Positions 11,821-21,488 of a stretch of DNA of 64,000 nt are shown one piece after another. Location: the NCBI GenBank assembly GCA_016711295.1, contig JADJTE010000016.1:62001-126000 (forward strand), written 5' to 3'. The notes below the pieces were generated by a model. That model ran no database searches, was not told where the DNA came from, and saw only the letters and a program-made list of their open reading frames with translations. A program made the position numbers and the translations under genes. The DNA comes from Sphingobacteriales bacterium (GTDB lineage: Bacteria; Bacteroidota; Bacteroidia; Chitinophagales; UBA2359). How positions within the stretch are numbered: the stretch's first letter is position 1; every line of letters starts with the position of its first letter.

Positions 11821-12381
11821 TCAATTATATAGGTTCATGGTTCTTTCTATACCTATTAGACCGAAGTTTAGTATAACATCGGCGGCTTTTTCGACATGGT
11901 TGGGTAGTTCGGCGGCTTCGTCGTTGCTCCATTTGCCCAATACGAATTGCACTTGTTTGCCTCGCCCAAAATTGCTGCCAATCCCAAATCGCAGGCGGGC
12001 ATATTGGTTGTTTTGTAGTATTTCGCTGATGCTTTTTAGCCCGTTGTGCGAGCCGTCGCTACCTTTGGCGCGTAGGCGCAGTTTGCCAAAGGGCAGGTCT
12101 TTGTCGTCCAATACTACCAATACTTGTGGCGTGCTTATATTTAGCTGCTGCATCCAATAGCGCACAGCTTTACCGCTCAGGTTCATATAGGTAGTGGGTT
12201 TGATGAGGTGAAAAGTTTTGCCTTTGTGCCCGAATCGGCAGTAATAGGCATGTCGGTCGAGGTCGAAGCAGGCATCTTGTTGTTTTGCCAAATGGTCGAG
12301 TATGTCAAACCCGATATTGTGTCGGGTATGTGCATAATCGCTGCCGATATTGCCGAGTCCGGCGATGAGAAAAGAGGTCAT
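11821..12381 (-). CDS. pth: peptidyl-tRNA hydrolase
   Basis: Cleaves peptidyl-tRNA released by stalled or aborted translation. 186 residues from ATG 12381 (MTSFLIAGLGNIG), the normal family length; the longer open frame upstream to 12438 lacks homology. Conserved residues are visible: Asn in 'GLGN', the catalytic His in 'TRHNIGF', 'KPTTYMNLSG', 'LDDKDLPFGKLRLR', and 'GSDGSHNGLKSI'. It lies in a run of minus-strand genes ahead of DUF5522 and miaA, 38 bp after the PI-PLC-like gene. Confidence 0.96.
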   Translation of the reverse strand: MTSFLIAGLGNIGSDYAHTRHNIGFDILDHLAKQQDACFDLDRHAYYCRFGHKGKTFHLIKPTTYMNLSGKAVRYWMQQLNISTPQVLVVLDDKDLPFGKLRLRAKGSDGSHNGLKSISEILQNNQYARLRFGIGSNFGRGKQVQFVLGKWSNDEAAELPNHVEKAADVILNFGLIGIERTMNLYN

Positions 12382-12419
12382 GGGTGGGGCTAAATGGGCT
12401 GCCGATTTTCTGCTACGAA

Positions 12420-13593
12420 CTAACGCACCACTACACATGCGGCACTGCTCGTATCGGTATTGATGGGATTGAGGCGTATGGTATTTCCGTTGGGAAATTG
12501 GACTTTATAGTTTGTCCAACCGCTATCGATGCCGCCGCGTGGGTCGGGTTGGTAGTAGTCGGTAGATATGATGTGTGCGCCACTTGCAAAGGCTGCTTCC
12601 ATCGTGCCTGTAGTCACCGCTGCGAGCTTCGACGGTGCCAGCATCGGCTCGGCTACGCACTATATAGCCTTCCGATACCCATTGTTTGATGCTGTCGATA
12701 CTTCCTTTGGAGTCGTTGGCAATGATAAACGCACATTCGGTCGAGCGAGGCGGCGCAAACCCAAACAATACGCGCCCGCTAAATGACGGATGCGATTGGA
12801 TATAGAAATCGTAATTGCCATCGAGGATAAAGAAAAATTTGCCCCTTGCTTGGGCTATTGTTTGCCAAGCCCCTTGCCGAGCGGCTTCGTTGAGGGTAGC
12901 ATAATTGCCCCGCAAGCGGTCGGGTGTAATGACGCGGTCAAGCGATTCGCCGAATACGCTTTTAAATTCGGCATCTAACAAGTCGGCACTTTCGGGCGTA
13001 AAGGGCAGTGGAATAGCAACGCCCGGATATTCGAGGTAATCATTTACGCCATCGGTTTTGGTTTCTAACTGTACAAAAATGGGCAAATGGGTAGGATTTG
13101 CCTCCGACCACGCTTTGAGTGTTTGTAGCGCATCTTTGAGTGTATAATGGTGGGTCAGGTAGTCGAGGTCGGGTAGGTGCAATATCTTGAAGCCCGGCTC
13201 TTGCAGGACAGCTATGCCCGATTCGATGGGTTCGGGCACTAATTCGTTGCCCATTCTATAAAACAAACCTCCGTTGGGGTCGGTATAAATATCCAATTCT
13301 AAGGCACGCATACCAAATTGACCCAATTGCTCGGTAATCGGCACATGTGTATAGTCCAATTCTTCGGCATTGAAAAAATCGGGTATGAGTTGGTTCAGAT
13401 TGATTAATGCCGCCAAAATGGGCTCGTAGGTGCGTATGCGATAGCTATTATGACTACCTATAACTTGTAATTGATTGATTTTTAGCTGTTCTATGTCGCT
13501 ACAAGGTTCAGGCTCTTTATTACAAGCGTTTGCCAACAGCATCAGCATAGCACCGCAAAGACCAAGTGCCATTCGGCGGAGTAAAGTAGTCAT
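12420..13593 (-). CDS. PI-PLC X-like (Ca2+-dependent phosphodiesterase) lipoprotein, one frameshift
   Basis: Lipoprotein signal with lipobox 'LLANAC' near residue 24. Homology to the bacterial Ca2+-dependent phosphatidylinositol phospholipase C family is seen in 'VIGSHNSYR' (first catalytic His region), 'HVPITEQLGQFGMRALELD', and 'DPNGGLFYRMGN'. The end of the domain, 'TMEAAFASGAHIISTDYY', is in another frame, entered near 12620-12645, so the product is about 390 residues when joined. Anchored in the outer membrane or periplasm; probable lipid or phosphodiester head-group hydrolase. Only 38 bp separates it from pth downstream. Confidence 0.8.
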
Positions 13594-13646
13594 ATTTCTA
13601 AAAATTTAAAATATGTTATTGATATTGTGTGTTTTTTATTAAATTA

Positions 13647-13823
13647 CTCATGTTACGCAGTATAGCTTAAAATGCTGTTTAAACGACCTTCAAACGAGGC
13701 ATTTTTATAGCATAGAAAAGCCAATTTTAGCTCAAAAATCGTTGTGGCGGGTCTAAGGGGCTAATCCGGCGTTTTGGGCAGCTAAAAACCGATTGGCAGA
13801 AAGATACCTCTGCGTAACATCAG
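13647..13823. mobile_element. 177-bp MITE-like element with CTSATGTTACGCAG ends
   Basis: Left end CTCATGTTACGCAG (13647-13660) and right end CTGCGTAACATCAG (13810-13823) are inverted repeats matching at 13 of 14 bases. The 7-bp direct repeat TAAATTA flanks both sides (13640-13646 and 13824-13830), as expected for a target-site duplication. The interior has no reading frame of note. It lies between the PI-PLC-like gene and purQ. The transposase family that would recognise these ends is not in the window. Confidence 0.75.
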
Positions 13824-13871
13824 TAAATTAGATCTCTGGAACGCTAAACAAGATACGAGCGAAGTCGGGTA

Positions 13872-14714
13872 TTAGCTGACTGCCAGAGCAGACGATTTTT
13901 TTTGTTGCGCGATATGCGTGACGATATTGCGAAAAATGCTTAAACCTTCGCCTTCGTCTGGTGCTTCGGGGTTTTGGCGTTGGCGCAGCCCCCCATCGGG
14001 GTGATTAAAGCGTGATAAATAGGCTTCGGGGTGAGGCATTAGCCCGAACACTTGCCCGCTGGGGTCGCACAAACCTGCACAAGCCAAATCTGCGCCATTG
14101 GGATTGGCGGGATATTGGTGGGTAATATTGCCTTGTGCATCGCAATAGCTAAGGCAGTTGAGGCGTTGTGCAACGATTTGTCGGGTCAGTTCGGGATTAT
14201 CGATGATGAGCTTGCCTTCGCCGTGCCGCACGGGTACGGCAAATACGTCTAAACCTTTCAGGAAGGGGCTATGCGTACCTTCGGTTACTTTGAGGTAGCA
14301 GCAGCGATTTTCGTACTTGCCCGAATCGTTGCGGCTCAAGGTCACTTCTTGTTCGACTTCGCCGCCGATATTGGGCAACAAACCCAATTTGACCAATACT
14401 TGAAAACCGTTACAAATGCCCATGACATGCTTGCCCGCTGCTAAGAAACGGCGTATTTCGGCTAAAAGCGTTGTGCCTGATGACAATTGCTTGTATTTGA
14501 TTTTGTTGGCTAAGACCCTACCCGATGCAATATCGTCGCCAAACGAAAATCCTCCCGGAAAATTGAGTATGTCGTAGGCGTGCAGGTCGAAACCCTGCAA
14601 CAGGATATCGTTAAGGTGTACGATGTCGGCTTCTGCACCCGCCAATCGGTAAGCAGCGGCTAATTCTTCTTCGCAATTGATGCCAAAGCCCGTCAGCACT
14701 AATGATTTGACCAT
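13872..14714 (-). CDS. purQ: phosphoribosylformylglycinamidine synthase glutaminase subunit
   Basis: Glutamine amidotransferase subunit of FGAM synthase in purine synthesis; supplies ammonia to PurL. 280 residues, the longer PurQ form. The class-I triad is visible: nucleophile Cys in 'GICNGFQ', and His/Glu in 'MPHPEAY'. Other family stretches are 'FPGGFSFGDDIASGR' and 'HSPFLKGLDVFAVPVRHGEGK'. It stands alone here, with an element upstream and another downstream; purL and purS are not in the window. Confidence 0.93.
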   Translation of the reverse strand: MVKSLVLTGFGINCEEELAAAYRLAGAEADIVHLNDILLQGFDLHAYDILNFPGGFSFGDDIASGRVLANKIKYKQLSSGTTLLAEIRRFLAAGKHVMGICNGFQVLVKLGLLPNIGGEVEQEVTLSRNDSGKYENRCCYLKVTEGTHSPFLKGLDVFAVPVRHGEGKLIIDNPELTRQIVAQRLNCLSYCDAQGNITHQYPANPNGADLACAGLCDPSGQVFGLMPHPEAYLSRFNHPDGGLRQRQNPEAPDEGEGLSIFRNIVTHIAQQKKSSALAVS

Positions 14715-15842
14715 AAATAAAAAGCATTTCGGCTCGATAGCCGATTATTGAAAAAAGATTTGCTATGATGTAGCTTCTGCAAAGGTCATAAAAATATTGG
14801 AAATGCGCATCAAAATGAGGCTATCCCTATCAAAAACTACGCATTTTTGTAACTATTTAGCCGATTTTGTCGCTCACTTGTCTATTGTTGCTTTGTGGCG
14901 CATTTTAAAGTAGTAAAAACGATTTTTGGAAATATTGAAAATGACACTATCGCAATTTGGGGCGATAATGGTGCAAATTATTTGGATTATGTTTTTGTTA
15001 AGCCAATTTGCCTTTTTGTTCAAATAGAGGAAAAATGCAAGCAAGTCGAACACTTGCGGCGGCGTTGCAATAGAAAAAGAGTAACTATTTAGGTAATGTA
15101 CTTCTCTACTCCGATTTATGTTTGTAGGTCGCATTTTTTTCCCGCCCTTATTTTGCTCGCGTTAAGAAATGCGGAATGGAAGGCGTGGCTTGTTTCCTAA
15201 ATCCACAGCGACAACTCAAAACGCGCCTATGAAGCCCCGTAAGAACTTCGCCTTGGATTTAGGCACGCCTGTAATGGAGTATTTTAGCGAAAGCAAAATT
15301 CAGGCTTGACTTTTTTTGCTTCTTCATCCCCCATTAAAGGATTGTGTCAAGACAAAAAAAAAGAAGAAACAGCACTACAAAGCAACAATAAACAAATGAG
15401 CGACAAAACCGCCTAAATAGTTACGAAAAAGAACACAAAACCCACAACAAAGCAACCCCAATAACTTGCCTAAATGCCTTAGAAAATATTTTTTAAGGAA
15501 TTAGCCCAAGAACATGGTATCTTAAACAATATGACTTAACTTTGCGAGGCAAGTCAGCAAATATGTTTTTATTCGTTCAAATACCCAAAAAACAATCAAG
15601 TGGAACGTTTAAATACTTGCTGCTTCGGAACAAAAGAAATGGAGTTTTTTTTATCCCGAAGGGATACAATGTTTGTAGAAAAAAATAGACAAGACCATTA
15701 GAACCCCGAAGAGGTCAAACAACACACGTATACAAAGCTATAAACGTTTGAGATGCCCTTGGCACCGGAAGCACACGCACACACAAGGCGACAAAATCAC
15801 ATGAATATCGGTTATAATATTATAAAATACCGAAGCTACTAA
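14715..15842. other. repeat-filled intergenic region upstream of the CHAT/NB-ARC gene
   Basis: 1.1 kb without a gene. A left-end fragment of the type-A element (GTAACTATTTAG at 14849, similar for about 48 bp) is followed by unrelated AT-rich DNA, then by the full element at 15081-15424. A TAACTTTG box at 15537-15544 fits the Bacteroidota -7 motif and could serve the receptor gene 300 bp downstream; no convincing -33 box was found. Short frames here (e.g. 14874-15134) span element boundaries and are not credible genes. Confidence 0.6.
15081..15424 (-). mobile_element. type-A GTAACTATTTAG-TIR element with 8-bp target duplication
   Basis: 344 bp bounded by GTAACTATTTAGG and CCTAAATAGTTAC. The interior is the reverse complement of the copy at 28643-28968. 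The 8-bp direct repeat GAAAAAGA lies at 15073-15080 and 15425-15432, direct evidence of transposition into this site. No coding capacity; a MITE by structure. Confidence 0.88.
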
Positions 15843-18800
15843 ATGGGCAAAAACACCGTTCGCGGCGATATAACAGCTGGTGGCGATATCCACATCGGTG
15901 ATAAGATATACAACATCGCGGCTGATTTTAAATCGGGCAGCCTCCTATTTTTGCGCTTAGACAAAATAGGAGGCAACCAATATTCTGCCAATCTATCTGT
16001 CAAAAGCAAGCACAGCACGAAAGGCACTTTGGCGACTTCGGGCGAAAAATGGTGTGAAAATTTCGAGGTCAATATCCCTCCTCAGTTATTCAAAGATGCA
16101 GACGATTTTCGAGCCGGTCGCTGCAGTACTGAGGCCATAACCCGTAAAACCTTTGTCCCACCCAATGATGCCCGAAGTATTCAAGCGATTGAAGACAAAT
16201 TGGCACAAAAGATTTTTGACACCTTTTTTAAAGGGGCTATTGGCAAAGCCTGCAAGGGTTTTATTCAATTGCTCGAAGAACAGCGCATCGATGAATTGCT
16301 CTTAGTCATTTCTACCGATGACGAAACCCTGTCCAATCTACCTTTTGAAATGGTGTTGCCTTCGTTGTTTCCATCTAAAGGGGGGCAGCCCAAAAAGAGC
16401 CTTGCCCTTAACAATTTTGGCTTGGTGCGGACTAAAATTGCCATACTCAGCACCTTTGAAATGCAGGGCAACCATGCAAAGGCTGCCCCTTTGAAAATGC
16501 TGTTTATCTCCGCTTTGCCCGAAAACTTAGATGAAAGTGATAAAATGCTGCTAATTGAGCAGGAACAAGCCCGCCTGATTCAATCTGTCGGTCCATTGGA
16601 AGCGACGGGCGACAGCAAACCCAAAATCGTGGTTGAGTTTTTGGATAATGCCTCACTTAACGAACTGAATGAAGCCCTCCGCAAGCGACAACACGACATC
16701 GTGCATATCAGCGGACATGGAGACTATGACAAAGCGGAGCGTAAAGGCGTTTTGTATTTTGAAAACGAATCCGGCGATGAAGAAAAAGTTACAGGTAAGG
16801 AATTGGGTGAAACATTGCGACAACACCAATGCGTCAAACTTTTGGTTTTAAGTGCTTGCGAAACAGCGAAGGCGGGCGGCGAAGGCGGCGTTACCGAACA
16901 ATTGGCTGCCTTTGGTGTGCCGGGCATTGTGGCAATGCGTTTTGCGGTGACAGACGAAGGCGCGAGAATGTTTACCACCGAATTTTATACCCAATTGGCA
17001 AAACCCCTGTCGCTCACACGCGCATTGGCGTATGCACGAGAGGAATTGCATAAAGATATTAAGCAGCACAGAAAACAAACTCCTCAACTCCAGCGCATTG
17101 CCGAATGGTTTACGCCTGTGGTCTATCAAAATCAGTCGCTGGGGGCTTTGATAGATGAAAAGAAGCCCTACCACTTGCCCGATGATTTTTACCGACACAG
17201 TACTTTTGTCAAAACCGAGCACTCGCGGCTAATTGGCGACGGGTTTATTGGGCGCAAACGGTATTTGATTCAGATGCGCAAAGCCTTTCGGGCAGGGCGG
17301 CATGTCTGTTTGCAGGGCTTGGGCGGCTTGGGCAAAACGACTTTGGCGGAGGCTTTTGCCGATAATTACGACAATGGCAGCCATACCACTATTATTTTTA
17401 GAAATGCTAATGAAATCAATGAAAAATATATTTTAGATGAACTTTTGCAACGGCTTGAAGATGCAGGTGAGGTTAAATCTAAAATTCGCAACTTAAAAAC
17501 ACAATCGGATGACCCCAAAATCAAAGTCTTGGATAAACTCCAATTGCTGATAGCCAACTACCTCAGTGGGCGTAAAACCATTCTGATTTTTGATAATGCC
17601 GAAGATGTGCAAAAAGGCGAAGGCGAGAGCAGGATTGGCAGCAAGGGTTTGAGCGATTTTTTAAAGTATTTATGCGAAAAAGCACCTCAAAACTGCCACA
17701 TTCTATTCACTACCCGCTATAAAATCGAAGATTTGAAAGATGTACTCGAACACCTCCCCTTAGATAAAATGAGCTATGCCGAGCAATATCGCTTGCTCAA
17801 CTACTCCCCAATACTGAGGAAAATACCTTTCGAAGAACGAGAGGAGGTCTATAAGCGCCTTGACGGACACCCGCGCGGCTATAAGTATTTGGAAGTCTTG
17901 TTGGAAAAAGATGAGACTTTCACTTGGCAACAAGTAGCGCAATCGGAGGAGAAAGTTTTTGAAGATCTATTATTGGCAGAAGTATATAAACGCTTGACCG
18001 AACGGCAAAAAGCGATTTTCCAAATGCTATCGGCTTTCATAACCCGCACACCTTTGGCGGCTTTGGCAGCAGTAAGTGGGGAAGAAGAAGCGGATTTATT
18101 GCCCGTTTTACAGTCTTTGCAAGATTGGTCTTTGTGTTTTTTAGAAAAAAACGGGCGGTTTGAGGTACACCGCTTGACAAGGGAGTGGATGAAGAAGAAG
18201 GAGATCTCCCCCCAAAAACTGAAAGAATGGGCATTAAAAGCAGGGGAATATTTTGCAGCACAACCGACTTGGGAGGACGAAATCTTGGCAAAAGACTATT
18301 TTGGGATAGCAGAGGCATGGCAACTTTTTGCTGCTACTTTTACCACCGCCTTGGACTATTTGAAAAAAAGCCTTGCCATAAGTCAGGAAATCGGCGACCG
18401 TAGTGGCGAGGGCGTGACCTTGAATAATATCAGCCAAATCTATGATGCCGGAGGCGACTATGCCACCGCCTTGGGCTATTTGGAACAAAGCCTTGCCATT
18501 CAGCAGGAAATCGGCGACCGTAAGGGCGAGGGCGCGACCTTGAATAATATCAGCCAAATCTATAAGGTCAGAGGTGACTATGACACCGCCTTGGGCTATT
18601 TGAAAAAAAGCCTTGCCATAATGCAGGAAATCGGCGACCGTAGCGGCGAGGGCACGACCTTGAATAATATCAGTCAAATCTATGCTGCCAAAGGCGACTA
18701 TGACACCGCCTTGGGCTATTTGGCACAAAGCCTTGCCATAAGTCAGCAAATCGGCGACCGTAAGGACGAGGGCACGACCTTGAATAATTTAGCTAATATT

Positions 18801-19162
18801 GCTCGACCTTTCACTTTTAAGTAAAGGGTATCAAAAATTGCGGGCACGACCTTGAATAATTTAGCTAATATTGCTCGTGCCAAAGGCGACTATGAGACCG
18901 CCTTGGACTATTTGAAAAAAGCCTTGCCATTCGGCAGGAAATCGGCGATATAAATGGAATGGCTATTACATGGGGCAATATGGGTGTTATACTTTTTGAA
19001 CAAGAACGCGGTGAGGAAGCGATACCGCTTTTGATGGGCGCATACGGCATTTTTCAAAAAATAGGGTCTCCCAATGTGCAATGGGTAGCTGAGTATTTGG
19101 CTGCTATCAGTAAGCGTATAGGCGAGGCAAGATTTGAAGAAATTGCTTCAAAAATAAAGTGA
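15843..19162 (+). CDS. CHAT protease-like / NB-ARC NTPase / TPR receptor (STAND NLR-like), interrupted in the TPR array
   Basis: Residues 4-22 carry a short motif (ITAGGDIHIGD) also found twice in the downstream partner. Residues of about 60-430 form a CHAT caspase-like domain with the catalytic His in 'HISGHG' (about residue 292) and Cys in 'LSACETA' (about 339). An NB-ARC-type NTPase follows: P-loop 'GLGGLGKTT' near 490, Walker B 'ILIFDNAED' near 580, 'ILFTTR' sensor. A winged-helix-like region comes next, then 40-residue TPRs repeated every 120 bp from about 18351. The frame stops at 18824 inside a 72-bp in-frame insertion; a further slip in the A run 18915-18920 splits the last repeats. 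Read through both, the product is about 1,080 residues, ending at 19162. Probable infection-sensing or death effector; the trigger is unknown. Confidence 0.85.
18806..18877 (+). repeat. 72-bp in-frame insertion in the TPR array: 36 new bases plus a 36-bp direct repeat
   Basis: The 36 bases at 18770-18805 recur exactly at 18842-18877. Between them, 18806-18841 is unrelated sequence containing TAA and an imperfect palindrome (acctttcactt / aagtaaagggt). Removing 72 bp restores the exact 120-bp TPR periodicity (18351, 18471, 18591, 18711, then 18903 minus 72). This could be a small insertion event or an assembly error within a repetitive gene. Confidence 0.75.
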
Positions 19163-19225
19163 GGAGAAACAAATGTTCTCAATATTATAATCCAATATTT
19201 TTATTCATCTAAAAAATAAATTGAT

Positions 19226-19672
19226 ATGATAGAAGCAGCCACCAAATACATTCTCGACCTGCTCACTATGAGCGAGGAACTCAAAAAGTTCCCAAAGGAA
19301 ATGATTGAGGAATCCGTCAAATGGGTGAAATCATGGTTTTTAACCCCCGAAGACCCAAAAGCTACCGCTAAATTGGAAGACCCCAACAAATCTATTGAGG
19401 TCAAAAAGACATTATCCAGGACAAATTGGAGGGCTTGAAAGACAATCCCCAATTTCAAGAGGAATTGAAAGAACGCCTCGCCGCTTTTGAGGCACAAAGG
19501 TCCGCCTTAAAACGTGGTTTCTCATTCGGATATTGAAGCAAAAACGATGTCCGCATCGGTGATGATGGCAGTTCTTCGGATGATAATTACGATAAAAAGT
19601 AATGTCGTCGAAGACAGCAAAATTACAGCAGGCGGTGATTTCCGTTTGGGTGATAATATGGATAAAAAATGA
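19226..19672 (+). CDS. small helical protein with two C-terminal GGDxxxGD motifs, partner of the receptor (multiple frameshifts)
   Basis: Starts 63 bp after the receptor. The ATG frame gives a helical N-terminus (MIEAATKYILDLLTMSEELKKFPKE). Homopolymer corrections (A5 to A6 near 19402, further slips near 19515, 19545 and 19605) extend it to about 148 residues. The extension has a predicted coiled helix ('DKLEGLKDNPQFQEELKERL') and then two pseudo-repeats, 'DIEAKNDVRIGD' and 'ITAGGDFRLGD', each ending in DKK. The second is nearly the same as the motif at the receptor N-terminus. The stop after the first repeat (TAA at about 19600) may be real. I do not know a named family. Location and shared motif suggest it works with the receptor, as adaptor or effector. 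Confidence 0.6.
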
Positions 19673-20236
19673 TGGCGTGCCTTTCTTCCAAGAGATGTTA
19701 CCGGTGTAATATGCCTACGGTATTTTAAAGATAATATACATTAAATATTTTTTGTAATTTACCATAAATTATTGATAATCAGTAAATTATATCTTGTATA
19801 AATTCCCCCTCTTTGAGGGGGTTAGGGGGAGTTCTTGAACTAATATCCCAATTATCTAACGCTATTTCCTAAGTCTTAACGCTTGGAAATGGATACATGA
19901 TAGGCGAAATTAATACTCAAAACGTAACTATTTAGGGTATGGGGTTTTGGGTATGGGGTAATGAGCTAATAATGCCTAACAGCACCGTATATTCGATTAG
20001 TTCCCCTACAAGGCTAAATAGTTACATCGTTTCTTAAAATGCCGTAGGCATGTTATATTAGTAGTAGCATATAGCAAGTACGACTCTTAGAATGCCGTAG
20101 GTATGGCATCTAACATTAGGTCTGTGGGGAATAAATACGACCTACAAACAGAAACCGAAACAAAAAGGTGCAGAGCCTAAATAGTTACCTCAAAACTTAA
20201 AAATCAGACGACTAAGCGACAAAACCACATAGATAG
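19673..20236. other. intergenic region after the receptor/partner module
   Basis: Contains a C/G-rich hairpin (CCCCCT at 19804-19809, AGGGGG at 19815-19820) within a 'ccccctctttgagggggttaggggga'-like sequence of the kind dispersed in many Bacteroidota genomes, and the compound TIR element at 19924-20188. It holds no credible gene. Confidence 0.55.
19924..20188. mobile_element. compound GTAACTATTTAG-TIR element with 8-bp target duplication
   Basis: Begins GTAACTATTTAG and ends CCTAAATAGTTAC. The 8-bp repeat CTCAAAAC at 19916-19923 and 20189-20196 marks the insertion. Internally it holds the short type-B unit (19924-20025), then a stretch with two 'atgccgtaggcat'-like hairpins shared with 58947-59255, and a right end like the type-A family ('tacgacctacaaacag'). 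It lies just downstream of the THUMP methyltransferase 3' end. No reading frame. Confidence 0.87.
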
Positions 20237-21394
20237 CTACGCATTTTTATGCGTATTTTTGCGGCTACCCTCGTACAGTTCGTAGCGATAAAAACCGCAA
20301 TCGATGGTGGCATTGAGCAATTTTATCTTGCGCGAGGGGCGCAACCCTACCATTTTCAGGGCGGGGATGTTGCCACTCAAAATCCATACTTCGCAATTGC
20401 TATATTGTTGTTTGAGTGTGTCGCCTATCATTTGATAAAACGCCATAATATCATCATTCTGCAAACGCAGGTCATAAGGCGGGTTCATCATCACCAAAGC
20501 ACTACTTTTGGGCGGCTGGCTATCGGCAAAATCGCGCACGGACAGGCGTATATAGTCGTCTAATTGTGCGCGGGCTACATTTTGTCGGGCGATTTGTACG
20601 GTGCGCGGGTTGATGTCAAACCCTATGGCGCGGTATTCCCAATCGGGCAATTGGGTGGCGGCTACTTCATGGCAGGTTCGGTTGAATAATCGCCGGTCGT
20701 AGTTGTGCCAATGCTGAAAGGCGAATGTTTCGCGGTATAGGTTGGGTGCGAGGTTTTGGGCAATCATGGCGGCTTCTATCAGCAGCGTACCTGAACCACA
20801 CATGGGGTCGATAAAATCGGATTGCCCGCGCCAATTAGTCATCAGTATCATGCCGGCGGCTAATACTTCGTTCAAGGGGGCTTCGTTGGCTTCGGTGCGG
20901 TAGCCACGCTTGTGCAGCGATTCGCCCGAACTGTCGAGCAGCAGCGTGCAGCGGTCGCCTACAATATGGAGGTAAATCCGAAAATCGGGATTATCTTTTT
21001 CTACGGGTGGTCGTCGTCCGCCTGTATCGGCACGAAATCGGTCGGCGATAGCGTCTTTGGTGCGCAGGGCTGCATATTGGGCGTGTTGGAAATAATCAGA
21101 GCTGATAGTAGGGAAGATAGCAAAACTTTGGTCGAGTTCGAAATATTGTAGCCAATCGATGGCGTTGATTTGGCGGTATAATTGCGCATCGGTTTGGGCA
21201 TAAAATTGGGCTATGGGCTGCAAGATATGCAGGGCAGTGCGCAGGCAGAGGTTAGCGCGGTAGAGCATTGCCAAATTGCCCTCGAAAGTGACGGCGCGGC
21301 TATGTATCTCAACGACATTAGCCCCTAAATCGTCCAATTCTTGAGCTAATACTGTTTCTAAACCTTGTAGGGTGGTGGCGGTATAGGTGGGCAT
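20237..21394 (-). CDS. THUMP-domain class I RNA methyltransferase (RlmL/TrmN-like)
   Basis: SAM-dependent N2-guanine methyltransferase of rRNA or tRNA. Start at ATG 21394 (MPTYTATTLQGLETVLAQEL) fits the family; the longer frame to 21451 adds a Pro-rich, non-homologous leader. 385 residues: N-terminal ferredoxin-like/THUMP region to about 160, then a Rossmann methyltransferase with motif I 'DPMCGSGTLLIEAA', 'GFDINPRTVQIARQN', and the catalytic 'NPPYDLRL'. RlmL N-terminal half-like proteins of this length are common in Bacteroidota and modify 23S G2445. Substrate is inferred from family. Confidence 0.92.
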   Translation of the reverse strand: MPTYTATTLQGLETVLAQELDDLGANVVEIHSRAVTFEGNLAMLYRANLCLRTALHILQPIAQFYAQTDAQLYRQINAIDWLQYFELDQSFAIFPTISSDYFQHAQYAALRTKDAIADRFRADTGGRRPPVEKDNPDFRIYLHIVGDRCTLLLDSSGESLHKRGYRTEANEAPLNEVLAAGMILMTNWRGQSDFIDPMCGSGTLLIEAAMIAQNLAPNLYRETFAFQHWHNYDRRLFNRTCHEVAATQLPDWEYRAIGFDINPRTVQIARQNVARAQLDDYIRLSVRDFADSQPPKSSALVMMNPPYDLRLQNDDIMAFYQMIGDTLKQQYSNCEVWILSGNIPALKMVGLRPSRKIKLLNATIDCGFYRYELYEGSRKNTHKNA

Positions 21395-21488
21395 GGGGTA
21401 TAGGGTAGGAGGGGGCAGTGGGCATAAAAAAAGGGACGAGCAGAAGCCCATCCCTTGGTAAACCCATTTTTCTAACCCAAAAAATTTG

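Noticed and set aside
14874..15134. Minus-strand frame of 86 residues between purQ and the receptor
   Set aside because: It crosses the end of the element at 15081 and has no recognisable features.
15843..19672. Prophage or integrative element carrying the receptor module
   Set aside because: No integrase, attachment repeat or phage gene is present; only MITEs flank it.
19803..19820. CCCCCT/AGGGGG hairpin as terminator of the receptor/partner operon
   Set aside because: No T run follows, and the sequence matches a common dispersed intergenic repeat; kept only as a note in the intergenic entry.
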